From: Rhizobium sp. Root1212
Lineage (GTDB): Bacteria; Pseudomonadota; Alphaproteobacteria; Rhizobiales; Rhizobiaceae
Direction: 5' to 3'
Length of the DNA: 64,000 bases
Assembly (NCBI RefSeq): GCF_001424985.1
Contig: NZ_LMDA01000001.1
Span: forward strand, 310,001 to 374,000
Below are positions 1 through 8,040 of this stretch, in pieces (positions within the stretch are counted from its first letter, which is position 1; every line of letters starts with the position of its first letter). The position numbers were made by a program, and so were the translations under genes. The notes beneath the pieces were generated by a model. The model had not been told where the DNA came from. It did no database searches and saw nothing but the letters and a program-made list of their open reading frames with translations.

Positions 1-418
1 GAAACGGATGCACCGCCGCAATCCGCCGCCGCCACGACGGCACCAGAGCGGATTCCACCACCGCCGCCTGCTCATAGGCATGGATGAACCGCCCACCCCC
101 GCAGAAAATCCCCGCATGCTTCGCCGGCATTTCCGCCCGCCAACGAAACAGCAGCACATCCCCCGCCCGCATCTCCGCCGCCGGCACGCTGGCCCCAAAA
201 TGCCGAAGCGCAGCCTCCATCAGCCGCTCCTCGCCACCCCGCTCCGCCCAGTCCGGCTGATAAGCTCCCGGCGCCTCCGGCTCCTCGCCATAAAGATCGC
301 GCCAAACCCCACGCACCAGCCCAAGACAATCGCACCCGATCCCCTTCAAGCTTCCCTGATGCCGATACGGCGTCCCGATCCACTGCCGCGCCGCCTCGAC
401 AACTGTTTCGCCACGCGT
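1..418 (-). CDS. GTA gp14-like NlpC/P60 cell-wall peptidase (partial, start codon missing)
   Basis: An open minus-strand frame of about 139 codons enters from the left edge. It has the hallmarks of the NlpC/P60 peptidase of gene transfer agents: the N-terminal ARQWIGTPYRHQGS block, the catalytic cysteine in GIGCDCLGLVRG and the catalytic histidine in MPAKHAGIFCGGG. In GTAs this protein sits at the tail tip and helps penetrate peptidoglycan. It follows DUF2163 (gp13), the canonical order. The frame has no ATG, GTG or TTG near the expected start at 410-421, where the codon is ACG; reading upstream it passes through palindromic repeats, and the first possible initiator is a TTG at 622-620 inside a repeat. 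Either the start was lost, an unusual start is used, or there is an indel. The family call is sure; whether it is expressed is not. Confidence 0.75.
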
Positions 419-420
419 TT

Positions 421-470
421 CCCCTTCTTCCCCACGGGGAGAAGGTGGCCCAAAGGGCCGGACGAGGGGG
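421..470. repeat. Class I palindromic repeat, single arm
   Basis: Arm ccccttcttccccacgggga followed by the gaaggtggcccaaagggccg extension, next to the beginning of the gp14 frame. It matches the arms of the two-arm copies elsewhere in the window and lies where the gp14 start and ribosome binding site would be expected. Confidence 0.85.
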
Positions 471-513
471 TCTAGAGGAGGGTTATCGCATACGAAGGTG
501 CCGCTTGCTCCTT

Positions 514-638
514 CCTTCTCCCCGCCTGCGGGGAGAAGGTGCCCGAAGGGCGGATGAGGGGCTCCCTTTCGATATTTTCGGGGAGGAAAGCTTCGCCCCT
601 CACCCTGGCCCTCTCCCCGCAAGCGGGGAGAGGGGACG
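514..638. repeat. Class I palindromic repeat, two arms
   Basis: Left arm ccttctccccgcctgcgggg and right arm ctctccccgcaagcggggag flank a core of about 60 bases. Together with the single arm at 421-470 it fills the whole gap between gp14 and gp13, which in most GTA clusters are directly adjacent. Confidence 0.85.
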
Positions 639-680
639 ACAGAGTTCGCCGGGTCTACCGGCCCATTCAAACCCTGCCCA

Positions 681-1574
681 TCATCCCTCATAAAGCGCCC
701 GCCCATCATGCACCGTATCGCCATCGGCATAGCCAAAGGCAAAGTCGCTCCCCGGCATGTGCGGAAACCCACGAAAATTCACCCCATTGCCAAACCGCGA
801 CCGGCACATGCCAAAGCTCTTGTCGCACCCCACCGTCGCCACAAATGCATCCCCGACAGTCACCGGGAGCGGCAACGGCAACCACAACGAAATCATCGTC
901 TGAGCCCCCTCCCGCCGATGCTCCTCGATATCGACGGCACCCCCGGCATTCCCCCCGCTCGAAAACACCAGCGTCCCCTGCCGGAAAGCCCCCGCCGAAA
1001 ACCCGTCAAGCCCCGAAACGACAAGCCGCGTCTCCCCCAGAACGGCAACGACAGCCCCCTCCGCCCGATACGCCGCCCCGGACACATCCACACCGCACCG
1101 AGCATCCCCAAAGCTCGCATCGCACCGCCGGCTATAAACCCGCCCCTGCGCCTGCCCCAGCCGATGCGTCATGCGCCGAAGCTCGGCCCGAAACGCTCCG
1201 CCCGCCCGCACGACCTCGCCGATCTCCTCGACCCGCAACAGGATATGCTCCTCCGGCGCCTGCCAGTTGACGAGAAAAGTCTCGACCTTCGCCCCATCGA
1301 AGCGCCCCGCCAGCACATCGGCTTCGGCAATCGCATCCGCCGAAAACCCGCCCGTCACCTCGCCGGCATCGACGGAAAGCCCGTTCGCCATCTCGCTGTC
1401 GCTCGCCGCAAACCCGCTCGCCGCCAGAAAAACCGTACCGGAAACGACAAGATCCCGATCATGCTCGGTAAACCCGACAACGACGCCATCGCGCCGCGTC
1501 ACCCGCCAGCAATGGCAAACCGTCGTCGCATCGCCCTGAAGATGCGCTGCCAAATCAGCCGGGAGCGTCCTCAT
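681..1574 (-). CDS. GTA gp13-like DUF2163 tail protein
   Basis: A 297-residue protein of the DUF2163 family (phage conserved hypothetical protein BR0599 type), the GTA baseplate/hub component gp13. It begins MRTLPADLAAHL and contains VCHCWRVTRRDGVVVGFTEHD, the family's N-terminal signature, plus paired cysteines (SRRCDASFGDARCGV and VGCDKSFGMCRSRFGN) that in GTA hub proteins may bind an iron-sulphur cluster. The ATG overlaps the stop of the upstream DUF2460 gene (ATGA), indicating translational coupling. A longer open frame exists upstream, but it is only the antisense-like extension over DUF2460 and was not used. Confidence 0.92.
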   Translation of the reverse strand: MRTLPADLAAHLQGDATTVCHCWRVTRRDGVVVGFTEHDRDLVVSGTVFLAASGFAASDSEMANGLSVDAGEVTGGFSADAIAEADVLAGRFDGAKVETFLVNWQAPEEHILLRVEEIGEVVRAGGAFRAELRRMTHRLGQAQGRVYSRRCDASFGDARCGVDVSGAAYRAEGAVVAVLGETRLVVSGLDGFSAGAFRQGTLVFSSGGNAGGAVDIEEHRREGAQTMISLWLPLPLPVTVGDAFVATVGCDKSFGMCRSRFGNGVNFRGFPHMPGSDFAFGYADGDTVHDGRALYEG

Positions 1575-2212
1575 GGCTTGATCTCCACCAATGGAATCGA
1601 CGGAATGCGCCCCGCCTGAAACTGCGCCAGATCGATATCGATCCGGTCGGTATCGAACCGCACCGGCACATCGAACCGAAATCCCGCCCGCACCTCGGCA
1701 CCGACAGCCGGTATCTTCCCCGGCACGAACGTCACCTTGCCCGTCGCCGCATCGAGCCCAAAATCCGCCCCCGGTACCGCCGCCCCCGCCACCGAAAGCA
1801 CCACACTCCCAGCGACGGGCTTCTCGATCACCCTGATCATCTCGCCCCCGGCATCGGCATAGGTCTTGGACAGCTGAAACACCGCCGTCACCCCATCCCC
1901 GACCCCGATCCCCTGATCGGAAGCCGCCACCGTCCCCAGCGGCCCACAGGACTGAAAATCGACCGGATCGCGAAACCGGAACCCATTCAACTGCCCCGCC
2001 CGCGCCTCGAAGAATTCGAGCACCCGATAAAGATCGGCCACCGATTTCACCCCCGACCCGGCATCGTAGTGCCGCCTGGCATCCCGCCACCGGCTGTTGC
2101 GATTTTCCCGCCCGTTGGAAAGGCTGACGATATCGGTCCGCCGCACCGGCCCGCCGCTTGTCCCAAGCGCCAGCCGCAACGGAAATGCCACCTCATGAAA
2201 CCCCATGGCCAT
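1571..2212 (-). CDS. GTA gp12-like DUF2460 tail protein
   Basis: A 213-residue member of the DUF2460 family (TIGR02217 type), the GTA distal-tail protein gp12. Family marks are the start MGFHEVAFPLRLALG, the SLSNGRENRNSRW block, the DLYRVLEFFEARAGQLNGFR block and FRDPVDFQSC. A GGGGAG ribosome binding site lies 6 bases before the ATG. It is followed by gp13 with a 4-base overlap. Upstream is a 220-base gap to the tape measure gene containing a palindromic repeat; apart from that repeat nothing was recognised in the gap. Confidence 0.93.
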   Translation of the reverse strand: MAMGFHEVAFPLRLALGTSGGPVRRTDIVSLSNGRENRNSRWRDARRHYDAGSGVKSVADLYRVLEFFEARAGQLNGFRFRDPVDFQSCGPLGTVAASDQGIGVGDGVTAVFQLSKTYADAGGEMIRVIEKPVAGSVVLSVAGAAVPGADFGLDAATGKVTFVPGKIPAVGAEVRAGFRFDVPVRFDTDRIDIDLAQFQAGRIPSIPLVEIKP

Positions 2213-2255
2213 CCGCAGCTCCCCACCATTTCAAGATTGTCGATGCACGTGCTTA

Positions 2256-2305
2256 CCTTCTGCCCTCGGGGAGAAGGTGGCCCAAAGGGCCGGATGAAGG
2301 GGGCT
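2256..2305. repeat. Class I palindromic repeat, single arm
   Basis: Arm ccttctgccctcggggagaa followed by ggtggcccaaagggccggat, in the gap between the tape measure and gp12 genes. Same family as the copies at 7854 and 30546. Confidence 0.8.
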
Positions 2306-2432
2306 ACCCACAGGCTCAAAAAGCGCCCCATCCCCCACTGCAGCAGAGAGAAAACCAGCCCCCACCAGCTTCACCCAAAAGATCAAGCCACCAGCAAAAC
2401 CCGAATCCCCAGAATCCCCTAGCCGCGAAACC

Positions 2433-2966
2433 TCACAACCCGCGCTGCCCCCGCCGCACGGTTCTCGTCAGCATCGCAGCGATCTGCCCTTCCGACCGCC
2501 GAAAGCTTTCGACATCGGAAGCCGTGACATTGAAGACGACATTCATCCCCCCGCCGCCTGCAGCCGCCACGCCAAGCGCCCCATCCGCCCCGCGCCGCAA
2601 GGGCAGGATCGCCTCCGACCCCGCCTCGCCCATCAACCCGGTCCCGCCAGCCATCGGAAAGTAGGTCGGCGCCGACACCACTCCGCCATCGGCAAACGCC
2701 TTCACCCCACCCGAAACCCCGGACATCAAACTCCCGATCATCCCTTCCAGCGGTTTCAACCCCGCCGAAAGCGCAATCTCCGTCAGCCGCAGCCCGGCGC
2801 TGCGCAAAACATCCTCCAGCCCCTTGCCGCCCCTGACCGCCGAGGTCAGCGCCCCCGTCAGCGCCGACCCAAAGGAGCGCGACCGGTCTTCCAGATCCGC
2901 CAGCACCTGCGAAAGCGCATCCGCCTCCTCCCGCGTCCCGGCAAAATCGATCCCCTCATCCGCCAT
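2433..2966 (-). CDS. GTA gp11-like short tail tape measure protein
   Basis: A 177-residue protein matching the short tape-measure proteins of GTAs. It has an N-terminal helical part (ADALSQVLADLEDRSRSFG), a glycine-rich hydrophobic middle (residues about 70-115) with the FADGGVV segment typical of tail tape measure C-termini, then GEAGSEAILPLRRGADG, another tape-measure hallmark. Ribosome binding site AAGGAG is 7 bases from the ATG. It overlaps the upstream chaperone gene by 11 bases. Its shortness fits a short GTA-type tail. Confidence 0.9.
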   Translation of the reverse strand: MADEGIDFAGTREEADALSQVLADLEDRSRSFGSALTGALTSAVRGGKGLEDVLRSAGLRLTEIALSAGLKPLEGMIGSLMSGVSGGVKAFADGGVVSAPTYFPMAGGTGLMGEAGSEAILPLRRGADGALGVAAAGGGGMNVVFNVTASDVESFRRSEGQIAAMLTRTVRRGQRGL

Positions 2967-3174
2967 CGCTCAACTCCTTTTCCCCATCCGGAAACATCCG
3001 TTGCAAAGCCTCGAACGCCCCGCGATCGATCCCCGCTCCGCGCCGCGCTCCACCCAGCGCCGCCACAAGTTCGCGCGGCGTCATCCGCCAAAAATCATCG
3101 GAAGAAAGCCGCAGATAACGGAACCCCACCTCCATCACCGCCTCCCAGGGAAACACCGGCACGGATGTAGTCAT
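2956..3174 (-). CDS. GTA tail assembly chaperone-like protein (DUF2376)
   Basis: A 72-residue protein with the family pattern FPWEAVMEVGFRYLRLSSDDFWRMTPRELVAALGG, corresponding to the small gene after gp10 in RcGTA-type clusters (rcc01693 type). In tailed phages proteins in this position chaperone the tape measure during tail assembly. The ATG at 3174 has AGGTAAC 7 bases upstream; a TTG at 3195 overlapping the previous stop is an alternative. Confidence 0.85.
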   Translation of the reverse strand: MTTSVPVFPWEAVMEVGFRYLRLSSDDFWRMTPRELVAALGGARRGAGIDRGAFEALQRMFPDGEKELSDGG

Positions 3175-3191
3175 ATCGTTACCTGCGGCCC

Positions 3192-3536
3192 TCAAGGGTT
3201 TGCGGAAACATCCTCCCCGGCAAACGTCGCCGAAAGCAGCGCCCCCGTCAGCGCCGCCATGGCGGCGAGCCCACCGTCAATGCTCATGCCGGCCACATCC
3301 TCGTCATCCATCAGATTGCCGCCACCCCGCAGCCCTGCCCCGAGAATGCGGATCATGTCGGCCGCCTTCAGCCGCCCCTCGCCAAACCGCCCGGCGAGAT
3401 CGAGCAGATTATCCGCCGCAAACGCCGTCTCCAGTTCCGCCAGCCCGCCGAGCGTCAGGCACAAAATCCGACGCTCCCCATTGATGACAGCCTCGATCTC
3501 CCCGCGCCGCCGGTTCGCCCGCCCCACAGTGCCCAT
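3192..3536 (-). CDS. GTA gp10-like protein
   Basis: About 114 residues with the GTA gp10 family signature NRRRGEIEAVINGERRILCL, TLGGLAELETAF and an alanine/leucine-rich helical remainder. It sits between major tail protein and the chaperone, as in RcGTA, and likely acts in tail assembly. ATG at 3536 was chosen; a TTG two codons upstream (3542) is possible. Confidence 0.88.
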   Translation of the reverse strand: MGTVGRANRRRGEIEAVINGERRILCLTLGGLAELETAFAADNLLDLAGRFGEGRLKAADMIRILGAGLRGGGNLMDDEDVAGMSIDGGLAAMAALTGALLSATFAGEDVSANP

Positions 3537-3548
3537 CCGCAACCCCCA

Positions 3549-3956
3549 TCACACAGCCGCAAAGCTCAACGCACCCGCCGATTCCAGCGCGATTTCGAAC
3601 AGCACCTCGCCATTGTACTGCCCGGAATATTCCAGCGCCGTCACCTGAAACGCCCCCGTCACCACCCCGAAATCGGGAATGACGACCTGCCAGTTCAGCA
3701 CCGAAGCCGCAAAGAACGCACTCCGCACCAAGGCATCGGACGCCTGATCCTTGAAAATCCCCGCCCCCGAAACCGAAGCCCGCTGAATGCCTGTGCCCCC
3801 CAGCAATTCCCGCCATCGCCCGGCCGATTCCGAATCCGTGCCATCGACCGTCTCGGCATTGAAGGCGAGCCGCTTCGACCGCAGCCCCGCCACGGTCGCA
3901 TAGGTCCCGCCATTATCGATCTTCAACAGAAGATCCTTGCCCTTCTGAGCCACCAT
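3549..3956 (-). CDS. GTA gp9-like major tail tube protein (TP901-1 family)
   Basis: A 135-residue major tail protein. It starts MVAQKGKDLLLKI and carries the ATVAGLRSKRLAFNAETVD block and the C-terminal LEYSGQYNGEVLFEIALESAG block of the TP901-1/GTA tail tube family, whose rings stack to form the tail. An AAAGGA ribosome binding site precedes the ATG. It follows gp8 after a 31-base gap. Confidence 0.93.
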   Translation of the reverse strand: MVAQKGKDLLLKIDNGGTYATVAGLRSKRLAFNAETVDGTDSESAGRWRELLGGTGIQRASVSGAGIFKDQASDALVRSAFFAASVLNWQVVIPDFGVVTGAFQVTALEYSGQYNGEVLFEIALESAGALSFAAV

Positions 3957-3987
3957 CCGCCTGTCCTTTCCTGAAACAGCCGCGCCT

Positions 3988-4392
3988 CTAGAGCGGCTCC
4001 GTCACCGCCCGAAACACCATGTCAGCCAGATGCCCCCGCGCCTTCGCATCTCGCCCGACGCGCGTGCGTCGATGCAAGATCCCCACCAGCGCAAACCCGT
4101 CCACAATCAATGCCGCATCGTCGAGCAAAGCCCGCACCCGAGCCGCAATCTCCTGCACCGCGCGATGACCGCCCTCGCCGCTGCGCACCTCCAGCGTCAC
4201 CAGATGCTCTTCCCCCGTTTCGCTTGCAGTGGAAAAATCCCGGCTTTCGATGGACGCGATCCCGACATACGGCCGCCGATCACCGGCAACGACATGATCC
4301 CGCACTCCATCCGCCCCCACGAGCGCAATCAGCTCGGCATCCCCCTGCAGCCGCCCATAGATCGCCTTCTGCAAAGCCGCACTCGCGCTCAT
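3988..4392 (-). CDS. GTA gp8-like DUF3168 protein (tail terminator/completion type)
   Basis: A 134-residue DUF3168 protein. It begins MSASAALQKAIYGRLQGDAE and contains the conserved RPYVGI and EEHLVTLEVRS segments. In GTAs and phages this family closes the tail-to-head joint. Its ATG overlaps the stop of the adaptor gene (ATGA) behind a strong GGAGGAGGG ribosome binding site. Confidence 0.9.
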   Translation of the reverse strand: MSASAALQKAIYGRLQGDAELIALVGADGVRDHVVAGDRRPYVGIASIESRDFSTASETGEEHLVTLEVRSGEGGHRAVQEIAARVRALLDDAALIVDGFALVGILHRRTRVGRDAKARGHLADMVFRAVTEPL

Positions 4393-4724
4393 CGTCCCTC
4401 CTCCAGGCACCGGCAGACGAGATAGCGCCCGCCCTCATCGGGATCATGCACCGCCCGGACCAGGAACCGCCGCCCCTCCTTCACAAACCGCATGCCCGAA
4501 ACCAGATCGCTCCGTTGCCGCACGACAATCTCATGCGTCACCGTCGACTGCCGCAGCCCGCCGGTCTCCACTGACACCGCCGCCACCGGCTCGATCCGCC
4601 CCCAGAGCCCGCCGAGGGAAACGAAGCTCACCACCTCACCCCCCTGCCCATCCGCCACCGAAACCGGCCGCTCCAGCTCAAGCCGCACCCGCAGCTCCCC
4701 CGGATCGAACACCATCTGCCCCAT
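4389..4724 (-). CDS. GTA gp7-like head-tail adaptor protein
   Basis: A 111-residue protein of the phage head closure/head-tail adaptor family: FDPGELRVRLELERP, then GLWGRIEP and the C-terminal RFLVRAVHDPDEGGRYLVCRCLE. It lies between the connector and gp8 genes. ATG at 4724 is two bases past the connector stop; ATG at 4715 is an alternative. Confidence 0.88.
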   Translation of the reverse strand: MGQMVFDPGELRVRLELERPVSVADGQGGEVVSFVSLGGLWGRIEPVAAVSVETGGLRQSTVTHEIVVRQRSDLVSGMRFVKEGRRFLVRAVHDPDEGGRYLVCRCLEEGR

Positions 4725-4725
4725 C

Positions 4726-5295
4726 TCAGAGCCCCCGCCGCCGAAACGGCGCAATCAGCCGCTCGTAACCGGCCGGCACCCCCGCCGGCTGGTTTTCCGG
4801 CGCCACCACCCCGCGATATTCGTAGAGAACGGCGATATGCAGCAGCATCGCCCGCTTCAGCGTGTCCGGCACATCCGTCCCGCTCGCCCCGAAACCGGCG
4901 GTAAAATCGATCTCGATCCCGTTCAGCGCCTGTCCCGGCCGCACCCGCCGCGGCAGGATCAGCCGGGCCGGCTGCGCCCGTCCATCCAGCACCATGCCGG
5001 CCGTATCCGCCTCGAAAGGATCGCCCGCCTCGTCATAAAGCGTAACGGCATCAATGGTCTGCACCGGGCATCTCGCAATCTGAATCACCGGTCCGTCCGG
5101 CCAGTCATCGAGATAGAGGCGAAAGCTGCCCGTCATCAGCACCAGCCCCGTCTCCCGCTCCAGATGCGTGCGGGCAGCGGTGATCAGGCCGGAAAGCAAG
5201 CCATCCTCGGTGCTGCCATCCAGGCGCAGATGCGCCTTCACCTCGGCAAGCGTCAGCGGCTCGCCGGCGGGCGGCGTCAGTTCGGCAATGGTCAT
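4726..5295 (-). CDS. GTA gp6-like head-tail connector protein
   Basis: A 189-residue head-tail connector (gp6 family). It has the typical N-terminal ELTPPAGEPLTLAEVKAHLR and LLSGLITAARTHLERETG and the C-terminal LLHIAVLYEYRG. The ATG at 5295 has GGAGA 7 bases upstream; 23 further in-frame upstream codons lack this site and were left out. It follows the capsid gene after 104 bases. Confidence 0.92.
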   Translation of the reverse strand: MTIAELTPPAGEPLTLAEVKAHLRLDGSTEDGLLSGLITAARTHLERETGLVLMTGSFRLYLDDWPDGPVIQIARCPVQTIDAVTLYDEAGDPFEADTAGMVLDGRAQPARLILPRRVRPGQALNGIEIDFTAGFGASGTDVPDTLKRAMLLHIAVLYEYRGVVAPENQPAGVPAGYERLIAPFRRRGL

Positions 5296-5399
5296 GAAAA
5301 ATCTCCGCGCGATAGAGAAGGAAGGGCGGACGCAGCGGGAGGAAAGCCGCGTCCGCCCACACACGGCCCCCCGTCAAACCGGGGCCGAGCGATGCAACA

Positions 5400-6662
5400 T
5401 CAGGATGCCGCGAATTTCACGAGCTTGATCGCCTCGAAATTCTGCACGCCGCCGCCGACACGCTTGGTCGTATAAAACAGCACATACGGCTTGGCCGAAT
5501 AGGGATCGCGCAACACCCGAACCCCGGTGCGATCGACGACAAGATAGCCCGCCGCGAAATTGCCGAACGCAATCGAGAAGCTGTTGGCCGCGATATCCGG
5601 CATGTCCTCCGCTTCCGCGATCGAAAAGCCCATCAGCGAAGCCTGCTGCCCCGCCGTTGCCGGCGGCCGCCACAGATAGTTGCCGTCGGCATCCTTGAAC
5701 TTGCGGATTTCCGCCTGCGTCTTGCGGTTCATCACGAAGGCCGCATTCTGCCGATGCCCCGCCTTCAGCGCATAGATGGTATCGACCAGCGTGTCGGAAG
5801 GCCCGCTCGGCTTGAAGGCGCCCGCCGCCCCGGTCGCGACATAGCCGATATTGCCCCAGCTCCAGCTGCTTTCCGCGACATTGGTATAGGAGAGAAAGCC
5901 CTTCGGCTTGTTGGTCCCGTCGCCGGAAACGAAAGCCGTGCCCTCCTGCTCGCCGAAAGCGATATCGACTTCGGAAGCGATCCAGCTCTCGATATCGACA
6001 GCCCCATCGTCGAGCAAGGCCGCCGTCGCCGCCGGCATGGCATAAAGCTCCATGGTCGGGAAGGACAGTTCGGCCAGCTGCGGCGTGGTCGTCTGCGGCC
6101 TTGCCGCCGTCTCCGACACCCAGCCGGTCGCCATGCCGGAAAGCGCAAAAGGCTTCTTCAGCACGGCGCCCGAAACCTGCCGCACCGTCGCCATCGAGCG
6201 GATCGGCGACAGCACCGAAAGCCTGCGGCCGATCTCGCTGTCGGTCTCGTTCGGCACCAGATAACCGCCGTCGCTGGCCGAGCCGATCGAAAACGCCTTC
6301 GCTTCCAGCGCCCTCAGCGCCTGCTCGTCGCCGCGGCGAACATAGCTTTCAAACGCCGCCTTATGCTCCTCCGCCTCCGGCGAAAGCGCATCGTCACGGC
6401 CGAGCACCGGCCGCGCCTTTTTCAGCACCATCTGGTCCATGGCGCGCTTCTGCTCGTCCATGGCGCGCGAAATGCGGTCCATCTTCTCGCGGGTCACGAC
6501 ATCGGCGGTCAGCTTGCCCTCAAGTTCGGCGAGCCTGCGATCATTGGTCTCCTTGAAGCTCTCGAAGGCTCCCATGAAGTCCTCGAAAGCCGCCGTCATC
6601 GTTTCCGGCACATGCTTGATTTCCGGCGCCATCGCCGGGATGTTCGTCGCAGTCTCAGTCAT
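5400..6662 (-). CDS. GTA gp5-like HK97-family major capsid protein
   Basis: A 420-residue HK97-fold capsid protein. Residues about 20-110 form the acidic/charged helical delta (scaffold) domain that the prohead protease should remove. The body contains SDGGYLVPNETDSEIGRRL, the FPTMELYAMPAATAALLDD block and the C-terminal NFAAGYLVVDRTGVRVLRDP and VGGGVQNFEAIKLVKFAAS, all typical of GTA and HK97 capsids. The ATG overlaps the protease stop (ATGA), with AAGGAAGG 8 bases upstream. Confidence 0.95.
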   Translation of the reverse strand: MTETATNIPAMAPEIKHVPETMTAAFEDFMGAFESFKETNDRRLAELEGKLTADVVTREKMDRISRAMDEQKRAMDQMVLKKARPVLGRDDALSPEAEEHKAAFESYVRRGDEQALRALEAKAFSIGSASDGGYLVPNETDSEIGRRLSVLSPIRSMATVRQVSGAVLKKPFALSGMATGWVSETAARPQTTTPQLAELSFPTMELYAMPAATAALLDDGAVDIESWIASEVDIAFGEQEGTAFVSGDGTNKPKGFLSYTNVAESSWSWGNIGYVATGAAGAFKPSGPSDTLVDTIYALKAGHRQNAAFVMNRKTQAEIRKFKDADGNYLWRPPATAGQQASLMGFSIAEAEDMPDIAANSFSIAFGNFAAGYLVVDRTGVRVLRDPYSAKPYVLFYTTKRVGGGVQNFEAIKLVKFAAS

Positions 6663-7231
6663 CGGCACATCCTTCCTTGGGTTTTCATCATCCGGGCCGC
6701 CCGGCGCATGCTGCGCACGAGTTCCGTTTCCGTGTCGCGGAACCACCGCGCATTCTTCACGTTGGAGACGCGGGCCGAGGGCAGCATCGGAAAGGTCACG
6801 ATCGAGATCTCCCAGAGATCCGCCTCCAGAATTCGTCTCACCCCGCCCTTGTCCGTCTTCGCCTTCACCGTCTGGAAGCCAATGGAAAGTCCATCGAGCG
6901 CCCCGTTCTTCATCAACTGGTGCACCTCGCGCGCCCGCTCGACGCCCGGCGTCAACACGCCCTCGACATAAAGCCCGCGCCCATCCTCGCGGATCGTCTT
7001 CCAGGTGCCGAGCGGCTCGGCCGGATCGTGCTGAAACAGCATCCGCACCCCGCCTGCCCCGCGCCGTGCCAGCGAGTGCGCAAAAGCCCCCGGCTCGATT
7101 GCATCCTTGCCGAGATCGATCTCGCCGAAGACGCTGGCATAGCCGGAAAACCGCCCCTCGCCGGTCACCCCGGCAAGGCTCAAATTGGCAAACTTCTTCG
7201 TCCGCCAGACCGGAAGGCCATCGGTTGTCAT
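6659..7231 (-). CDS. GTA gp4-like HK97 prohead protease
   Basis: A 190-residue serine protease of the HK97 prohead protease family (U35). Visible are FSGYASVFGEIDLGKDAIEPGAF, the catalytic histidine in VRMLFQHDPAEPLG, the GALDGLSIGF motif with the nucleophilic serine, and LWEISIVTFPM. It would mature the capsid. The ATG at 7231 with GGAG 6 bases upstream is preferred to longer starts. It couples to the capsid gene through a 4-base overlap. Confidence 0.94.
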   Translation of the reverse strand: MTTDGLPVWRTKKFANLSLAGVTGEGRFSGYASVFGEIDLGKDAIEPGAFAHSLARRGAGGVRMLFQHDPAEPLGTWKTIREDGRGLYVEGVLTPGVERAREVHQLMKNGALDGLSIGFQTVKAKTDKGGVRRILEADLWEISIVTFPMLPSARVSNVKNARWFRDTETELVRSMRRAARMMKTQGRMCR

Positions 7232-7286
7232 TGATTTCTCCATGTCTGGAATGCGCCCTGCCGGACGCCCCTTGAAAACTCTGCCG

Positions 7287-7604
7287 TCAGCCGCCGGGCC
7301 GACCGAACCGCGCCGCAATCCGCGCCGCCGCCCCGAGCACCCACCAGGCGCAAAGGCTTGCCGCCGCAGATCCGGTCAGCAGCATCTCGCTGCCGGAAAT
7401 CTCGCCCGCAATCCCCAGCCATCCGACAAGCCAAACCCCGGTCGGCGCCCCGAAGATCAGTCCGCAAGCCGTCCCCGTCAGAAACCGCGATGCCGCCTCC
7501 TGCCGGCTGCGCGGCAGCATATAGACGAGCGACACTGCCGCCCCCGCCACCGCCCCCAGCGCATTGGCAGCCCACAAGCCAGGATCGTTACCGATGTCAG
7601 CCAT
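7287..7604 (-). CDS. GTA gp3.5-like DUF6107 membrane protein
   Basis: A 105-residue protein with three predicted hydrophobic segments (ANALGAVAGAAVSLVYML, GLIFGAPTGVWLVGWLGIAG, LLTGSAAASLCAWWVLGAAA). DUF6107 proteins hold this position between portal and protease in alphaproteobacterial GTAs; the role is unknown. A GAGGAGG ribosome binding site precedes the ATG. Confidence 0.85.
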   Translation of the reverse strand: MADIGNDPGLWAANALGAVAGAAVSLVYMLPRSRQEAASRFLTGTACGLIFGAPTGVWLVGWLGIAGEISGSEMLLTGSAAASLCAWWVLGAAARIAARFGRPGG

Positions 7605-7607
7605 TTG

Positions 7608-7826
7608 TTAAGCCTCCTCGTCTAAAATGAAATCCTGCCCGGCCCACAACGCCGGACACCCGCGCGCAGCCTCCTTCACGAGGTCATGCCCAGCATAAGC
7701 GCCGATTTCCCGAATCTTTGGAATCCCTTGCCGAGATCGGCTGAGAGCCTGATTCAAGCCCCTCACAAACCGATTCCGCTTCGTCGCACCGTGAATCCCG
7801 CGACGCCCACAACATCCTGATTTCAT
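7608..7826 (-). CDS. Doubtful 72-residue ORF upstream of gp3.5
   Basis: An open frame from ATG 7826 ends three bases before the DUF6107 ATG. The product is basic and rich in arginine and cysteine (SGCCGRRGIHGATKRNRF near the start) with no recognised domain, and its codon use is less G+C biased at third positions than the neighbours. It lies between a palindromic repeat and gp3.5 where GTA clusters usually have nothing. It may be a decayed fragment, part of another interspersed repeat, or a real small gene. Confidence 0.25.
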   Translation of the reverse strand: MKSGCCGRRGIHGATKRNRFVRGLNQALSRSRQGIPKIREIGAYAGHDLVKEAARGCPALWAGQDFILDEEA

Positions 7827-7853
7827 GGGACAGAAAGCCGCCGCAACCTCCCC

Positions 7854-7973
7854 CCTTCTCCCCTCGGGGAGAAGATGCCCGAAGGCAGATGAGGGTGTTT
7901 TCTCCACAAACTCCGAGCCAGCCGCCCCCCTCATCCGACCCTTCGGGCCACCTTCTCCCCAAGGGGAGAAGGG
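7854..7973. repeat. Class I palindromic repeat, two arms
   Basis: Left arm cccttctcccctcggggaga, right arm ccttctccccaaggggagaa, with the core containing cgagccagccg that recurs in the copy at 33853. It fills much of the gap between portal and gp3.5. Confidence 0.88.
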
Positions 7974-8040
7974 AAAGAGAGCAAGCCGCTCCCCACCCAC
8001 GGAATGAAGGCAGCCAACAAACCGGATGAGGGGTAGCCCC

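Noticed and set aside
8..475. 155-codon plus-strand ORF at the left edge
   Set aside because: Mirror frame of the gp14 peptidase; Pro/Arg-rich without motifs.
681..2090. 469-codon version of the DUF2163 gene
   Set aside because: The first 172 codons are an alternate frame across DUF2460; the DUF2163 family start and ATGA overlap at 1574 are decisive.
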